Source: Clonostachys chloroleuca | Taxonomy: Eukaryota; Ascomycota; Sordariomycetes; Hypocreales; Bionectriaceae | NCBI GenBank assembly: GCA_037952775.1 | Contig: JBANAY010000001.1 | Location: forward strand, 5,022,001-5,086,000 | Reading direction: 5' to 3' | DNA length: 64,000 bases | In this document: piece by piece, positions 1-10,281 of the stretch | Layout of the letters: every line of letters starts with the position of its first letter | How positions within the stretch are numbered: the first letter of the stretch is position 1 | Made by a program: the position numbers and the translations under genes | Notes under the pieces: generated by a model | Databases searched by the model: none | What the model saw: the letters and a program-made list of their open reading frames with translations, nothing else | Told to the model about the DNA's origin: nothing

Positions 1-267
1 TTCATCAGTAGGAACCTTCACGAAGCCACCGCTATCGGTCATGTTGGAATCGTTTGTATTGCCTGCCTGTGAGAGGTTAGATTCGAGGAACACGAGGTAC
101 AGGTGTTCTATCGACCAGCCGAGGAGCTGCCGTCCCATTCTACAGATTCCGTCTTCCGTGACGACTTGATCTATCCTATTGATGGCGATGCGCGAATGGT
201 GTAACCGTGATCATCCCTACTCTACTGTACATATTTTGTGATATTTCACTCCCACTGCCAATGCAAA

Positions 268-2370
268 TTATTTTAAGTCTTCCCGCGCGCTGCGGAGAAT
301 CTCTCTAAATTGAGAGTAGAGTCTCTCATCTTCCCGTTCCCAGGGCTGGCCCCGAGGGAAGACAGTCTTCCGAAGCTTGCTTAATAGTGGGACCATAGGC
401 GCGTAATAAGCCGTAAAATTATCCGTGATTGTCTCCATGAAAATCGCCTCTTTCGCCACAGTACCCAGTTTCAGCTTTGCCAACTCTTTCATCTTCATAG
501 TGTTCCATTTATCGAATTCTTGGACCACCCTGCTCTGATCCGGTCCGTTATAGTGGATACATATCCAGAATATAACCCAGAAGAACGACTAGGTCATGCA
601 TGAAAGAATGCTGCTCCCCTAGAAGTGCACCAATGGCCATGAACACTCTCGTACCGGTGTTCCCTTTTGCCCCTGAGGCGGCTTCCCGTTGCGCTCTAAC
701 AGCAAGGTCCAGATCAATCAAAAATGCTCGCCAGGAAGGGTTCCTGTCGTCCTCATTCACCATGAGGTTGTTGATAGAGATGTCCCTGGGAAGAAGACCA
801 GCTCTGTACAACACTTCATGTCCTTCGACGCAGCCTTTCAGCGCAGAAAGTAGCGCCATGGGGGAGCCTGCCTTGTAGATTGGCTTTCCATAGTCGCGAA
901 GAATAACTCGCCGGTGCACCCGGTTTGTGCTTGCGTTTGCTGGAGACGCGGGACGGGATCGCTTAATGGGCGGTAGGGTGGCATCAGCATCGCTCGATAG
1001 TCGCTTCACACCAGCGCTGCTACTTCACTCTTTGCGAGAAACAGACGCGTTCGCACTTGACTGCGGCGTCGCACGTCCCAGTTGGCGACGCCTTTCGCGG
1101 TGGCGTCTCGGAGGAGTTCGCCTTCTTCATCCCTATCTGGGTATTGCCATGAGTCCTTGATAACAAGCGGCGACTGCGGATCCTCCTTTCGATGTGCTCT
1201 CCAACAGACTGTCGCCCGACCGGCAATGCAAGGTGCTCGCCTCATGACCTCATCAATGATAAGACGCTCTATTTTGTTGTTTCGTTCAATGTCGACATAT
1301 TTCACGTCGCCGGATGCTCTAATGGTAGGGTCGAACCCAAGCATCTTCTCGTTCATCCACAGAAATCCCAGGATGGTCGTCACAAACTGTAGCCCACCGC
1401 CCTCCTTATTAATGTCAAATTGTTCGGAGGCGATCCCCCCAAGCCGGTCGAACTCCCATACCCTCATCAGAGACCCGCAGAGTGTAAAGCCCAGTACGAA
1501 GCGACGGGTCTCCTGGGCGCCGAAAACTTCTCTCACGTACCTTGCAAGGTCAATCCATGCAATCGACGCTGTGTCCGCCTTGGGGTTGCTTTTCAGTTCG
1601 CCGGCAACGAGGATGTGTGACCAACGATATCTTGAATCTTCAGAGTCAGGGTTGTATGTGATATCACTATTAACAAAGCCGATATCCATACTGCGTTTGC
1701 CTGTGGAGCCAATCAAGGGAGTCCTGGGCTGCGCCAACAGTTTTCGCCGAGTCGTTGGAGTCGAAATGCGGTCGCTTGCGAAGGATTCCAGCTTCAGGAT
1801 TATGCCACCAAACCAAGCCAACACGTCGCTTTCCTTGGCAGTTGCTGGCCATCCGGTCCAACAGTCAGTAAATAGTGGATGATCACCTTCGGTACACCGA
1901 CGAAAAACGGTCTCAGAGACCGTGTCGAGGTCCGACACGTCTCCAAAGAAAACTTTGTGGAATTAGGAAGTCCAGCATAGAGTGGCCCGAGCTCCAACTT
2001 AAGGATCGGGTCCACATCCTGGCGGAACTCTGATGAGTTCACCAGGCCGCTCGTGTTCTGACTCAACGGCGTTTGTTGGATTGACGAAGGTATTGGCCGG
2101 GGAGGAGGGGTGGATTCCGTGACAGCGTCGTAGAGATGTTTCCAGATGAGGGCATCGTCTAGCTCATCAGCGAGCGCGGATTTTAACAAGGGTTTGACGC
2201 GGTCAACATCGAACTCATCGGAGGCAACAGCAGAAATGAGTTTAAGAGATCGTTTCGGAGGGGGCCGTGGCCTGTCTTTGATTGCAGTAAGAGAATGACG
2301 GGGAGTTTTCGCAGAAAGGAAAGGAGATCGAGAGCGAGATTCTGGATATCTGCGACCTAGTTAGGGGAGT
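268..2370 (-). pseudogene. FunK1-type fungal protein kinase, broken copy
   Basis: This is a degraded homologue of the intact FunK1 kinase at 10282-12657, read on the minus strand. Homology starts near 2370, where the sequence matches the second exon of the intact gene, and runs to the stop at 268. The coding frame is broken at least three times. One break is near 1960, just after the segment with TPPPRP. A second is near 1006, where the linker of the intact copy is replaced by an unrelated tail and a stop. A third is near 590, after GEQHSFMHDL. The catalytic HRD motif reads PRDISINN, so its His is lost, while the LIDLDLA magnesium-loop region survives. The first exon is not recognisable. The family is known as FunK1 (fungal-specific kinase-like); that this copy is inactive is an inference from the breaks. 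Confidence 0.85.
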
Positions 2371-3001
2371 AGACCGCAGCGAAGTTTATTTATCTTACCT
2401 TCATGGAGATTATGGCGCATCTCCAGCAACACTGGAATTCCCCGGCCGATGCAGTAAAGCACTGTGGACAGTGGGTGCATGATCTCCTCAAAGAAAAGAA
2501 GGCCAAGAAGGCGACGTCAGGGTAGTGTGCAAGACAGGATTGATGAGGGGCGACGAAAAAGAAGCTGGGGGAGTGCTTGTTAGTCCTTACTGTATTTAAA
2601 TGCTGTCAAGACGAGACGATATTATGGGGGCTATCAGTCCCTACCGTATTATTTCCCCTTAAGACCAAACGTAGACTTATCTCACGAGACCTCCCGGGCC
2701 CTCTTAATGTTCGAAGGGCTTGAGCGTGTGTGACTGGCCCCCGGGAAACTGCGACGGTTCATCACAGTTGCCCATGCTGCTCCCAAACCCCTGAGATTAG
2801 CAAGCATGATGGAGTGGAGGCACACAGCTATCATCGTGTTGGTTCGCTTGGCTCATTAATCACGCGCCGTTCGATGTGGTGGAGTTGAGTCCGGGTGCGA
2901 GTCGCAAGCATAAGTAGGACCGAGTTCCCTTTTCATCGTGTTTCGACACCAACTCTGACCCATCTTCATATATACTTTTAACCGTTATTTACTTACCCCT
3001 T
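2371..3001. other. gap without recognised gene
   Basis: No supported feature. A poorly conserved first exon of the broken FunK1 copy could lie at its left end (a GTAAGA donor is seen on the minus strand near 2400). Confidence 0.4.
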
Positions 3002-3930
3002 ATGACATTCTTCGAAATCATGGACCACATTTCTCAACATCAGACCACTGACGGTTATTTGATAGCCAGCCTCTCCTTAATTTGTGTCTGTCTCTTCGTC
3101 TCCCTCAAGTTTCGTCACCCATGGTCGCGGGAGCCATGGTTCGTATATCTAATTAGGGGATGGATCATGTTAGAGCTGATGGCTCTGATCCTCTTCTCTC
3201 TCGAGTACAGCCAACAAGTCAGGCTACCGCAAATTCTCTCAAGTGCTATATATATCATATTAGCAATCATCTCCCTGTGGGGAGTTGCCATACTTCAGGT
3301 TTGCTGCAGTCTCTGATGAGCTCAAAATTTATTCTAACGAAATAACTACAGATCATTGCGATTATTTATACGTTCACGATCATAATCAATAAAGAAGGGT
3401 GGTGGAAATGGCTCATCATTCTGGAGTGCATTGAAGTCATCCTCGCTATCATCCTGGTCACGGTACCGAATATGCCAGCACCCCTTGAGCTTGCTTACAT
3501 CACACCATTGACCTCGCAAGTTGCTGCTATTGGGGTTTTATTTCTTGCATCCCGAGGGATGTCATCTGAGAAAAGGATAGCCGATCACTTGTTGTTCCTA
3601 GGCTTGTTTATTATACTGGCATCTGCAGGCATCCTTGGACTTTCGCTGGTCGGTTGCTACACAAGGCTGGTATTCCCTCAATGGCTTCTCTACATGGCCA
3701 TATTGACTGCGAGCTACCGGCTTCCGGAAGGTCCACGTCGAGCTCCTCATATAGATGGAGACTCGGAGATCGAGTTAGCCGCCCATGGCATCCATGACGA
3801 CTTGAGTTCGCCACACGTGAATGGTCAAGAACGCATTCCTTCTAGCGGATCTTTAGTTAGAGCTCAGACAGCCAGCTCTGTCGCGCCTACGAAGAGCAGC
3901 AATTGCGAGCATGCAAGAAAGTATGTCTAA
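3002..3930 (+). CDS. multi-pass membrane protein of unknown function
   Basis: I do not recognise the family. Exon 1 is 3002-3298 and exon 2 is 3352-3930; the 53-base intron has an ATTCTAACG branch region and a CTACAG acceptor. The spliced protein is about 291 residues. Roughly the first 225 residues hold about seven hydrophobic segments, followed by a hydrophilic Ser/Glu-rich tail, so it is probably an integral membrane protein with a cytosolic C-terminus. A GTATGT at 3921 could start a further intron ending at 4017, which would replace the last residues and extend the protein to a stop at 4159. The C-terminus is therefore uncertain. The start is the first ATG in frame. No paralogue or conserved catalytic motif is visible. 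Confidence 0.65.
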
Positions 3931-4159
3931 ATGGCCGTGGTCAATCAACAAACGCAGGATGGCTGTCCGCACTCGTGTTTCCAAATATCTCGAAAGACTT
4001 GGAAGAGCCAATTACAGAGGGAAGGGAAGCACATACAATGGCAGTGAAAGGCAAGTAAGCGGAGCGTCGAGGGTCAGCTCGTTCACATCACCTCTGTTTA
4101 CTTTACATGTAGATAGGCGAATGATTGGTGGGCATAGAGTAGAAAGCTCAGCTAGTTAA

Positions 4160-5883
4160 TAGTATGGAGAAATCATTAGCGCACGTCAATCCCGCAAAGG
4201 CGAACCTATAGCCATTATGCATGCCCTGGCGTAATGCCTAGAGTGCTATTCTACCAAGGGGGAGTCCTCGGACAAATACAAATGCAGAGGAACGTCGAGA
4301 GGGGGGGGGGGGGAATCGAGCTCGGGACCGTGGCCGAAGCGGCTGACGACGGTGTCTGGCGAGAGAGAGGGAAGGGTCGAGCAGAATATGGCAGAGGAGC
4401 AGCTGCCAGAGGGGAGGGAAGGACTGCTTGCCAAATCCGATCCCGGGACACGACCTGCGGCCAGTTTCTCCTGCACATGGCCAGTTTCAGCAAGCCGAGC
4501 CAACGATCCCTCTCCTATGCCTACACCCCCTCGGCGGCCGCCGTCTGGCAAGAGCCAATGTCTGAAGGGGCACAAACAAGTCAACGTGAATGCACGAAGA
4601 CGATACCCCCCTCACCCACAGTATGAAAAGGGGTCAGCAGGATTATGTATCCCGGCCGCTGTTACCAGCAGTATGCAAGCTCAGATGAGCTACCTAGGCA
4701 GGCGTCGCCAGTCATCAGGCTCCGGTCCTTTCAGAAAGTGATGTGATGAGGTATGTGACGGAAGACAGCTGAAAATCAGACGGCAAAGAGCACACACTCC
4801 TTTTTCCTCCGGCGGCTCGAGTACATGTAGCACTACGCGGATCGACTGGACACCCCTCTATCACAGCCACAATGTACCGGACCCCGAGACTGTCATCAAC
4901 CAGGTGATAAACATGATGACGAAAGACAGGTGCGGAGAGTCACAGTTCTCTGCCTCAAGAGGCAGTGTATACAGAGAACTGCATGAAGTCGGTCGTGATT
5001 ATATGCCGAGCAATGTCTCCTCTTCAGGGTTCAGACATGGATGCCGACACTCTCACATCTTCGCGCGTGCATAAAACCGATAAATACAATGGCATTTTGT
5101 AGTCTGCCTACACAAGTATAAAGGGACCAATGCGTACTAGCTTCACTTATCCTCGCTATCCTGTATCTCCACCTCCCTCTCGCTCTCCTGTACCTCTATG
5201 TTATTCTTTCCATCCTGTGCCTCTGTGTCCGGCCTGGTGGCACCCTTCAGGTCCTTTCAAAAGTTCGCAAAGCGGCCTCCACTCCCAGGGTAGAAGTCTA
5301 CATATAGGGTGATCTAACTATCCGATACAGATCGAAATCTTCTCTTTGCAGGTGAGCCCACACACCCATCGTCTTGATGCCTAGACTTCGAAACCTCATA
5401 CAGGAGGATCGTGTGAAGAGAATATAATGAGGCTAAAGCTGGCGTCCCCGAGGGTAATAGTTGTCGACAAGAGCACACGACCTGGCGGTGTTGGCGGCCG
5501 ATTGAAGAAGGACTGTCACGCACCTCGACATGTTCATGGGTCGACACTCGCTTATTATACACCCTCAAATGTCCTCTAGGCAATGATATACACTCGTAAG
5601 CGATGAAACCAGCTCAGAGCAGCTAGTCATGGTGGTACAGCCATGGAGATTGGCAACATGACAGGGAGTATAGGTATACACCCCTCTGGCTCTGGTTTCC
5701 GTACCTCGCTCCTTACACGCTCCCTGCCCGGGTGGAGTTCACTTTGTTTTCCTGGGTCAGCCTAGAGCATCAGTTTAAATAGAGTCTGACGTCCCGACCA
5801 TGGTCGTTCGCTCCCACTCAATCTGTTTCTTACCAATGCCCCGTTTCTAGCCTTTAGAAATCGACCCTTCACTACTATCTACC
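4160..5883. other. gap with G13 run, no recognised gene
   Basis: Includes a run of thirteen Gs (4301-4313). Open frames on both strands near 4234-4741 are low-complexity, overlap each other and show no conserved features. Confidence 0.5.
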
Positions 5884-6682
5884 ATGTCTCCGTCCGATAA
5901 ATACCTTGGTCAATCTTTTCTCGGCGAAGAACAGCTGCGAGCCATGATATCTTCCAGTGAGCGAAAGGGGAGCAGCACAGAGACCGTTCGTGAAGAATCG
6001 CTCGATTATTCACTGAGGAGTCCCGAAGATAAGGAGACTAGCGTGGACGTGGCTTATGAAGAATTGCGTAGGTCTACAAAGAGGAAACGCGAGGATGATC
6101 CGGATACTAGAGGTATGGTAACCCAGGTGCTTGTTGGAAGAGAGTCTAATGTATTAGGAAGCGAGCGGCTCGCCCCATCGGGAAGGACCCCCGCCGCCTA
6201 CTGTTTGGCAGGAAGGCTTTCGTCAGCATGGTACTTTTAGGATCAAGTGGAAGATACGGACAATCATCGAGGAACATAATGAGATTTTCTTTTGGATCCC
6301 ACGACAACTACTCCATGACGTGAGGCGTCGAGTGGCAGCAGTGGGATGGGGACAGGATCTTATTATCGCCAAGAGAAGGGATCATCTTGTCAATATATGT
6401 ATAAACTTCCAGCCGGGATGCGAAGGCACCCTCTCAGCGCTCCTCAACGATCTGGAACGGGCTATTGAGCAGGGTGAGGGTAAGGACGACGAAGAGGCAC
6501 AAGGGAGCGGGGGTGAGAATGGCATAGAGGCATATGAGAGCGAGGTTGAAGACGACACAGAGGCATGTGAGAGCGAGAGCGTAAGCGAGGATGAGGGGGT
6601 TGAGGTTGAGGAGAGCGAGTATGGGAACGGTGATGAGAGTGAGGATGAGATTGGAAATGGGAACGAGGCCAAGGAGAACTAG
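5884..6682 (+). CDS. small acidic protein of unknown function, two exons
   Basis: Exon 1 (5884-6117) joins exon 2 (6212-6682) across a 94-base intron (donor GTAACC, acceptor GGCAG). This restores one frame where the unspliced frame stops at 6240. The product is about 234 residues. It has a basic stretch near residue 68 (STKRKR), a central conserved-looking block with WKIRTII, FFWIPRQLLHDV and LIIAKRR, and a strongly acidic Glu/Asp tail from about residue 150 made of short imperfect repeats (ESE, EDE, GNGDE). The basic block plus acidic tail would suit a nuclear protein, but that is only inference. The donor six bases upstream (GTATGG at 6113) leads to a stop, which is why 6118 was chosen. No family recognised. 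Confidence 0.55.
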
Positions 6683-7273
6683 TACGTATAGGCCCCTTGC
6701 TATCGTTGCGTCAAGAGAATATGATTGGTACTCGTATATATTCACTCAATACATATAAGGAGATATGAGGGTATCAGATTCCATTTTTGAATGCGGAGGA
6801 AGAAATGTTGGTCGGCGCGTAGGCCAGCCGGTAGCTATCGTAACCGGCTTCATGTAGGCCTCTGTCCACTGTGACTCTTCTCATCGCCTTCCGACACCGC
6901 CTGGCTCAAGCACGATCAGATCGCGCTTTAAGGTCCAGAAACCCGAATCGTGTTACACCCTAGCAAATATACCAGATGAAATCTAGCATTGGATTTGAGA
7001 AGACCTAGTTGTTTAGGTAATACTGAATTTGGCACACCAACAACCGCTAGGGCTGGGTCGACTCATCCTGCAGCCACATTTCCATCTACAGTAGCGATTC
7101 TTAAAGACCCGAGGGAGATGATTATGGGAGAGAGAGCCTAGAGAGTACTATGGGCTAGTCGGGCTGCATTACCGCCTCTCCTTGCTTTATATGGAGGTTA
7201 ATAATATTATAAGTCTAGGTTAGCAAGGTCAGCCAGTCCACGACTTCGGGCGGTGTAGAGCGATAAATATTAT

Positions 7274-7293
7274 AAAAAAAAAAAAAAAAAAAA
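7274..7293 (+). repeat. A20 homopolymer
   Basis: A run of twenty A residues. No retrotransposon end could be tied to it. Confidence 0.8.
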
Positions 7294-7400
7294 GGGCCAA
7301 AGGATTTTGTTTTTTCTGTTGGTGGCGACAGAAAGGTGCCGCAAATAGGGTATACGCCGAAGGATGCATGGCGGGAGAGCCAATACGTCGTCTCGCAAAG

Positions 7401-7454
7401 TGTCGTTTGGCAATGCGTCGTTTGGCAATGCGCCGTTTGGCAATGCGCCGTTTC
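7401..7454 (+). repeat. 15-bp tandem repeat
   Basis: Three full copies and a partial copy of a 15-base unit, CGTTTGGCAATGCGC with T/C variation at the last base. It lies in a gene-poor stretch and shows no coding function. Confidence 0.8.
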
Positions 7455-7601
7455 CAGAGAGTGCAAGAACAACGAGGATTCTAACCTGATCATACATCAG
7501 ATATGATTGGTCTGCTATAGACAGTCGGACTAGTAGTCGGACCGATCATTCTTATGTTTTCCACGGTACCTGCTAAAGCACGCTATTCCTTATTTGTGCT
7601 C

Positions 7602-7750
7602 GCTGTGGAGTCCCTGGATTCCCTGTGCTTAATGTTTGCATTTACCCTCTGGTCACATCACAACAAACCGATTACGAGCACTCACTATCCATATGCACCC
7701 TCCAAACTTCTTCAAATAGGTCATTAGGCTCTATAAAAACTGGACCCTAT
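7602..7750 (+). repeat. dispersed repeat A, copy 1
   Basis: This segment matches 14671-14893: both hold CCTGGATTCCCTGTGCT, a block with CCGATTACGAGCACT, and TTCTTCAAATAGGTCA. Copy 2 carries about 75 extra bases before the shared end near CTGGACCC. The pair shows a local duplication or a small mobile element; termini are not clear. Confidence 0.65.
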
Positions 7751-7959
7751 GGATTCAGGTAGTGCCCACGTGAATCTACGGTGGCTAGAGGAGCGACTCT
7801 AGTGGCCGAGTCACGACGTGTTAACACAGGCAACGCGACGCTACCAATACTATTAAGTAATCCGTTGCCCCTTCATTATTGATGCTGAGCCTGTATCGAT
7901 TCTAAACTAACTCTACTTCTCTAGGGCCGACCTAGAATTCGATTTTTGCCCTCTCGGAC

Positions 7960-8310
7960 GATGCCCTGAGTGCTTCGACGGACACGGAAAAGTTGCTGCG
8001 TCATCTACGAGAGGCAAGGAGAGAGCTGCATGAGAGGACGGGCGAACCTAGCAGGTGAAGAAGCAGCCAATCGAGCAGAAACCGACAGGGACCAAGCAGC
8101 GATCAAACGGGATGAGGAAAGGGAAAAGACCCGACCTACGACGCTGGATGCGTATCTTGAGGCCTGCCACAACCTCGTTTACGCCCGCCTTGCGGTTGAA
8201 ACCGACCTGTCCAAAACTACCACAGGCAACATCCATGCCTATTAAAAGCTTGTTCCAGAGCAACTCAAGCAATGGACTGGCTCCTTTGATGAGTCCCGGT
8301 GGGCAGCATA
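7960..8310 (+). pseudogene. relic of a coiled-coil N-terminal domain (TRPTTxxxYLxxCHNL type)
   Basis: The plus strand encodes a charged, probably coiled-coil stretch followed by KTRPTTLDAYLEACHNL. From memory, this resembles a conserved N-terminal block of some fungal kinase-like proteins that begins with an Arg/Glu-rich coil and then a TTxxEYLxxCHNLL motif. The coil is split between two frames near 8055, and the part after the motif runs into stops near 8245-8310. No downstream domain follows; repeat B begins 200 bases later. The family assignment is a recollection without a search. Confidence 0.35.
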
Positions 8311-8516
8311 AAACACATATGCTGCCCTCCGGGGAACTTTGAGGCTTCATCAGACAAGGACTTCACCAACACAGTCGAAGTCTGTCCGAAGTGACACAAT
8401 TCTGAGGAAATACATATAAAACGAGATGTTACGCATTAATTATTTACACCTTCTTTCCGATGGAGGAACGACTTTTTGATATGATTCTCATCTTAATGGT
8501 GGAAGTCGTCCAACAA

Positions 8517-8768
8517 ATGCAAGGCCTGAAACTCGGGTTGTTTTGGGGAGTCTTACTTTTATTGGCTAATACCACATTGGTAAAAGGCAAGGCCCGACAT
8601 GGTAATTCAAGGCGAAGGATGACCTTAGGAAGGGTTTGCTGTAATGCTAGTACGCGACTCTGCGTACGCGGTAATACTTCGTGCGATCAGCCGGTCCTGT
8701 TTAGTGCACTCTGCACGCGGTGGGTCTCGTACGCAATTGGGCGTACGCAGGCCACGTGATTATTAATG
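8517..8768 (+). repeat. dispersed repeat B, copy 1 (GTACGC-rich)
   Basis: The segment begins ATGCAAGGCCTGAAACT and ends GTGATTATTAATGATT, matching 19115-19450 at both ends with a more variable middle. It contains several copies of a palindromic core, CGTACG, usually as GCGTACGC. The shared ends suggest a short non-autonomous mobile element, though no perfect terminal inverted repeat was found. Confidence 0.65.
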
Positions 8769-9275
8769 ATTAAAGAAGAGCTATTACATATCAGTCTACG
8801 GAGTATAGTGCGGTCGTTTATTGTATTCCCTTCCCGCAATCATTCCTATACCGAATCTGGTCGGATTTACGTCATTGTTGGCTCCCCGATAAGGCCACAG
8901 ATGGCAATGTTATTCACAAGGGCCCAGGGTCTTCTCGCACCTTGCACCATAGGTTTGCCCAGTTAGCATAGGTATCCCCGAGGGTGTCACAGAACTCACG
9001 CTTTTTACGCACGACTGACGTGCGGAAACGTAGCACAGAGACACATCATCATCAGTCATTTGATTTAGATGTCCTCACAAACTCATGTTCACTTTTGGGC
9101 CATATGTCCTAACCTCGCTAATGCATACACGCATTATTTTTGGAGCGAGAAATGGGAGTTTGCCGAACCCGGAGGTGCCAGCGTATCGCCCGCGTTGAGA
9201 GCTGATTGAACAAGGGTACATGCAGTTGGATGTTCACGTAGGCTGATTGGGCGGCTGCTGAGAGCCGTTTGAGTA

Positions 9276-9294
9276 GGTGTGACTTTGTCACACC
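9276..9294. repeat. short perfect inverted repeat
   Basis: GGTGTGAC-TTT-GTCACACC is an 8-base stem with a 3-base loop. Sixteen bases of it recur at 10219-10234, upstream of the intact FunK1 gene. Confidence 0.6.
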
Positions 9295-9445
9295 CAGTCC
9301 CTTTTCGATGTCGTCGGGCAGTCGATTAGTCATACTGTACCCCGTCCCCGTTCTCCAATCACATAGCTGAATTCCAGGGCTTCTCGCAACAGTAACCCAT
9401 GCTTGATTGGTGTGAAAACATGCCGTAATTCCTCTTGCTCGTTAG

Positions 9446-9754
9446 GCCCATGGGATTTGTTACTCCCCGATCGAGATTCTGACCTTGATCGGCCGCTATC
9501 TTCTGGCCGAATCCCTGCGCGCTTTGACTCTCACATGCCGCCATCTTTTCCTGGTCTACCAGCCCGAGCTGGTACGTTTCGACGCAGAGGCGCTTGCATG
9601 GGGTTGGACCCCGCTGTCCCTGGCCGCGAGGCACGGACATGCTGCTGTCGTGGAGCTGCTCCTCTCCGACCCGAGCAAGGATCCCGACCAGCGTGACCAA
9701 CGGGGCGAGACGGCACTCTTCTGGGCAGCGTGGCAAAGCGCCCATAGTGACTAG
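9446..9754 (+). pseudogene. F-box/ankyrin-repeat protein relic
   Basis: The frame reads an F-box-like start (SPIEILTLIGRYL, then TCRHLF) followed by one and a half ankyrin repeats (GWTPLSLAARHGHAAVVELLL, split here for description, then GETALFWAA). A TAG closes the frame just upstream at 9443, there is no in-frame ATG at the F-box, and the ankyrin array ends after the second helix start at 9752. Intact relatives in filamentous ascomycetes have many ankyrin repeats and act as substrate adaptors of SCF ubiquitin ligases. This one is a 5'- and 3'-truncated remnant. The antisense strand is also open but has no recognisable protein. Confidence 0.6.
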
Positions 9755-10281
9755 CACGATCATTCTTACGCTTGTATAGAGGTGACAGATCCGTGTGCGC
9801 ATACAGGGGATCAGTGTGGGCCTGGAAAATAGCTTTTCCTCCCCGCCAGCGCCGAAACGCCGCTAGTGTTGCAAATCCCCCCCTTTCCACCTAACCCGAT
9901 ACGAGGTTTAGCGGCTGCCTCCCTATGGGCACGACCTATGGCTCGGCTGAAGCTTGCGTGTCACCTATTCTTGCCCATAATGCCTGTGTCGGAACCCGGC
10001 CTGGAAAAAGACAAGATATTGAACAGAAAAGGGTCCAACTTTAGGGAAGGGTCGAGCGGGGAAGGAATAAACATCAAGAGTTTTCTCTAAGCTATTCACA
10101 TGCTACAGAATCGCTGATATTATGCAGTTAGAAACCCACCCTCCTTAATTTGACAGGACCGTGGCGGGCTGACGCGCCTCTGTTCCGAAATAATCCCGAG
10201 ACGTGGCTGGGAGGCCAGGTGACTTTGTCACACCTCTCAACACAGCCGGCTCTCTGCATCTCGTGCTACACAACAGGCGCC

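Noticed and set aside
1082..1882. 266-codon plus-strand open frame
   Set aside because: It is antisense to the broken FunK1 copy, whose minus-strand frame has clear homology.
3921..3957. A 37-base intron at the end of the membrane-protein gene
   Set aside because: Too short for a fungal intron; the 97-base alternative is possible but not certain.
4234..4741. Overlapping frames on both strands around a G13 run
   Set aside because: Low complexity, mutually overlapping and without conserved motifs.
6382..6745. Minus-strand open frames rich in Ser/Pro or Leu/Val
   Set aside because: They are the complement of the acidic repeats of the gene at 5884-6682.
9359..9890. 147- and 119-codon minus-strand frames
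   Set aside because: Antisense to the F-box/ankyrin relic; no protein features of their own.
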